Below the pieces are notes generated by a model. It was not told where the DNA came from. It made no database searches and saw only the letters and a program-made list of their open reading frames with translations. DNA of 64,000 nt from Aurantiochytrium sp. KH105 (Eukaryota > Sar > Bigyra > Thraustochytrida > Thraustochytriidae). Position 1 is the stretch's first letter; each line of letters begins with the position of its first letter. The stretch is from positions 1-64,000 of the forward strand of contig BGKB01000057.1 in NCBI GenBank assembly GCA_003116975.1, given 5' to 3'. The translations under genes were made by a program, and so were the position numbers. Shown here piece by piece: positions 63,257 to 64,000 of the stretch.

Positions 63257-64000
63257 GGAACCGGCCTGTGCACGAATCTAAATCCGCGGCCACGCCCACG
63301 GTTCTGACGAAGCAACGCGGAGAGCGTGCGGCGGACTCGAGCGAGGTGGTGCTCGTCGGCCAGCCTGCCTCTCGGCCTCTCTGGCGAGCGTGGCGTCGCT
63401 GCCAGTGTCTCGGGTCTCTGTTTGTTCGTTCCCTCGAGCGATCGAAGCACTACTCTCGTTACGGTTAAGTCGCGCAGTCTGAAGGGGCCTAGCCGAGCCT
63501 AGCACGGTCTTAGAGATCATCTGTCTGCATGGCAGGCAGGGTTATTCACGTCTTTTTCTCGCCACCGAGACAGCACAGGAATCGGCATGAGCGAGTTTTG
63601 CATAACGAAAGTTGAGATGTCAATAGTATGCAAGGCAATTTATGCTCTTGTATGCAAGGTATTCTCTGCTCGTGGCGCATTTGACGAGAAGGATTGGTCG
63701 CGTTTCGATCGACATGTACGACAAGGGCGAGAAGAACCATTGCGTACATCACCAGGTCCTATCGTCGTAAAGGTAGGCAGGCAGCCCGTCAAGATAGGTC
63801 AATGGCTCTCATTTTTCTCAACTTGAAGGCAGAGTGGGAACTCCATCTGCCTCATTGATCCAAGAACAAGGTAAAGTTAATATGCTCGCTCCGAGCCCAA
63901 TCTTGTCGCCGCATTTGCGCAAGTTCATGGCGCTCGATCTCTCGAACCCACGGTGGTGTTCATTCAACCTCTGAGCTCCTGCAATGCTCTCCAGCAGCGT
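63257..64000. other. 5' flank of the ZRANB3-like gene to the window end
   Basis: This interval should hold the promoter of the minus-strand helicase gene. Two short frames on opposite strands around 63546-63826 overlap each other and have no support. I see no RNA gene or repeat of note. Confidence 0.4.

Noticed and set aside
63900-63990. Possible tRNA T-arm-like GGGTTCGAGAG on the minus strand
   Set aside because: No matching acceptor, D or anticodon stems can be drawn around it.

Overview
ORGANISM. The window is nuclear DNA of a protist. Genes are separated by GC-rich spacers full of simple repeats. Coding frames are long, introns are few and use GT-AG borders with GTAAGT/GTGAGT donors, and the gene set is eukaryotic: RNA polymerase I largest subunit, the flagellar protein CFAP52, a PKA regulatory subunit, a ZRANB3-like remodeller and a ZIP transporter. 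CFAP52 implies a flagellated stage. High GC, very long single-exon genes and alanine/lysine-rich histone-like proteins would fit a thraustochytrid-like stramenopile, but that placement is inference from style, not proof. LAYOUT. 1-4530: the 3' part of an LRR-kinase-TIR receptor-like gene whose LRRs are each encoded by one 84-nt exon repeated in tandem. 5769-13328: CFAP52 and a 1732-aa LRR/IQ/WW scaffold, both on the minus strand. 13329-16809: a repeat-rich divergent spacer. 16810-25598: a poly-Q C2H2 zinc-finger protein, then RPA1 with one 417-nt intron. 25853-41417: three tandem minus-strand genes, each splicing an ankyrin exon to a second exon that encodes ankyrin, SAM-like, coiled-coil, kinase-like and RBR-like E3 modules. 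Two copies of a putative five-exon gene of unknown function lie on the opposite strand in the spacers between them. 42189-46610: a degenerate zone with two paralogous unknown ORF pairs, one inside a 1.7-kb element with terminal inverted repeats, and a frameshifted topoisomerase II ATPase-domain fragment. 47665-53406: small charged, probably chromatin-associated proteins, including a linker-histone-like gene and an inverted pair of 47-aa genes, four of which share a 5' sequence element. 53906-63256: an EF-hand-like protein, a ZIP metal transporter, a PKA regulatory subunit and a ZRANB3-like helicase/nuclease. HOW THE PARTS FIT. The most striking theme is two families that look like intracellular receptors. 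Each joins a repeat array (LRR or ankyrin) that grows or shrinks in exact units to kinase-like and TIR or ubiquitin-ligase-like signalling modules. In the LRR gene the introns of neighbouring units are nearly identical while the exons differ at mostly amino-acid-changing sites, which suggests diversifying selection. In the ankyrin family the number of 33-residue repeats is 3, 9 and 2 in adjacent paralogues. I read this as a candidate innate-recognition locus; its function is not shown by the sequence. The housekeeping genes around it are ordinary.
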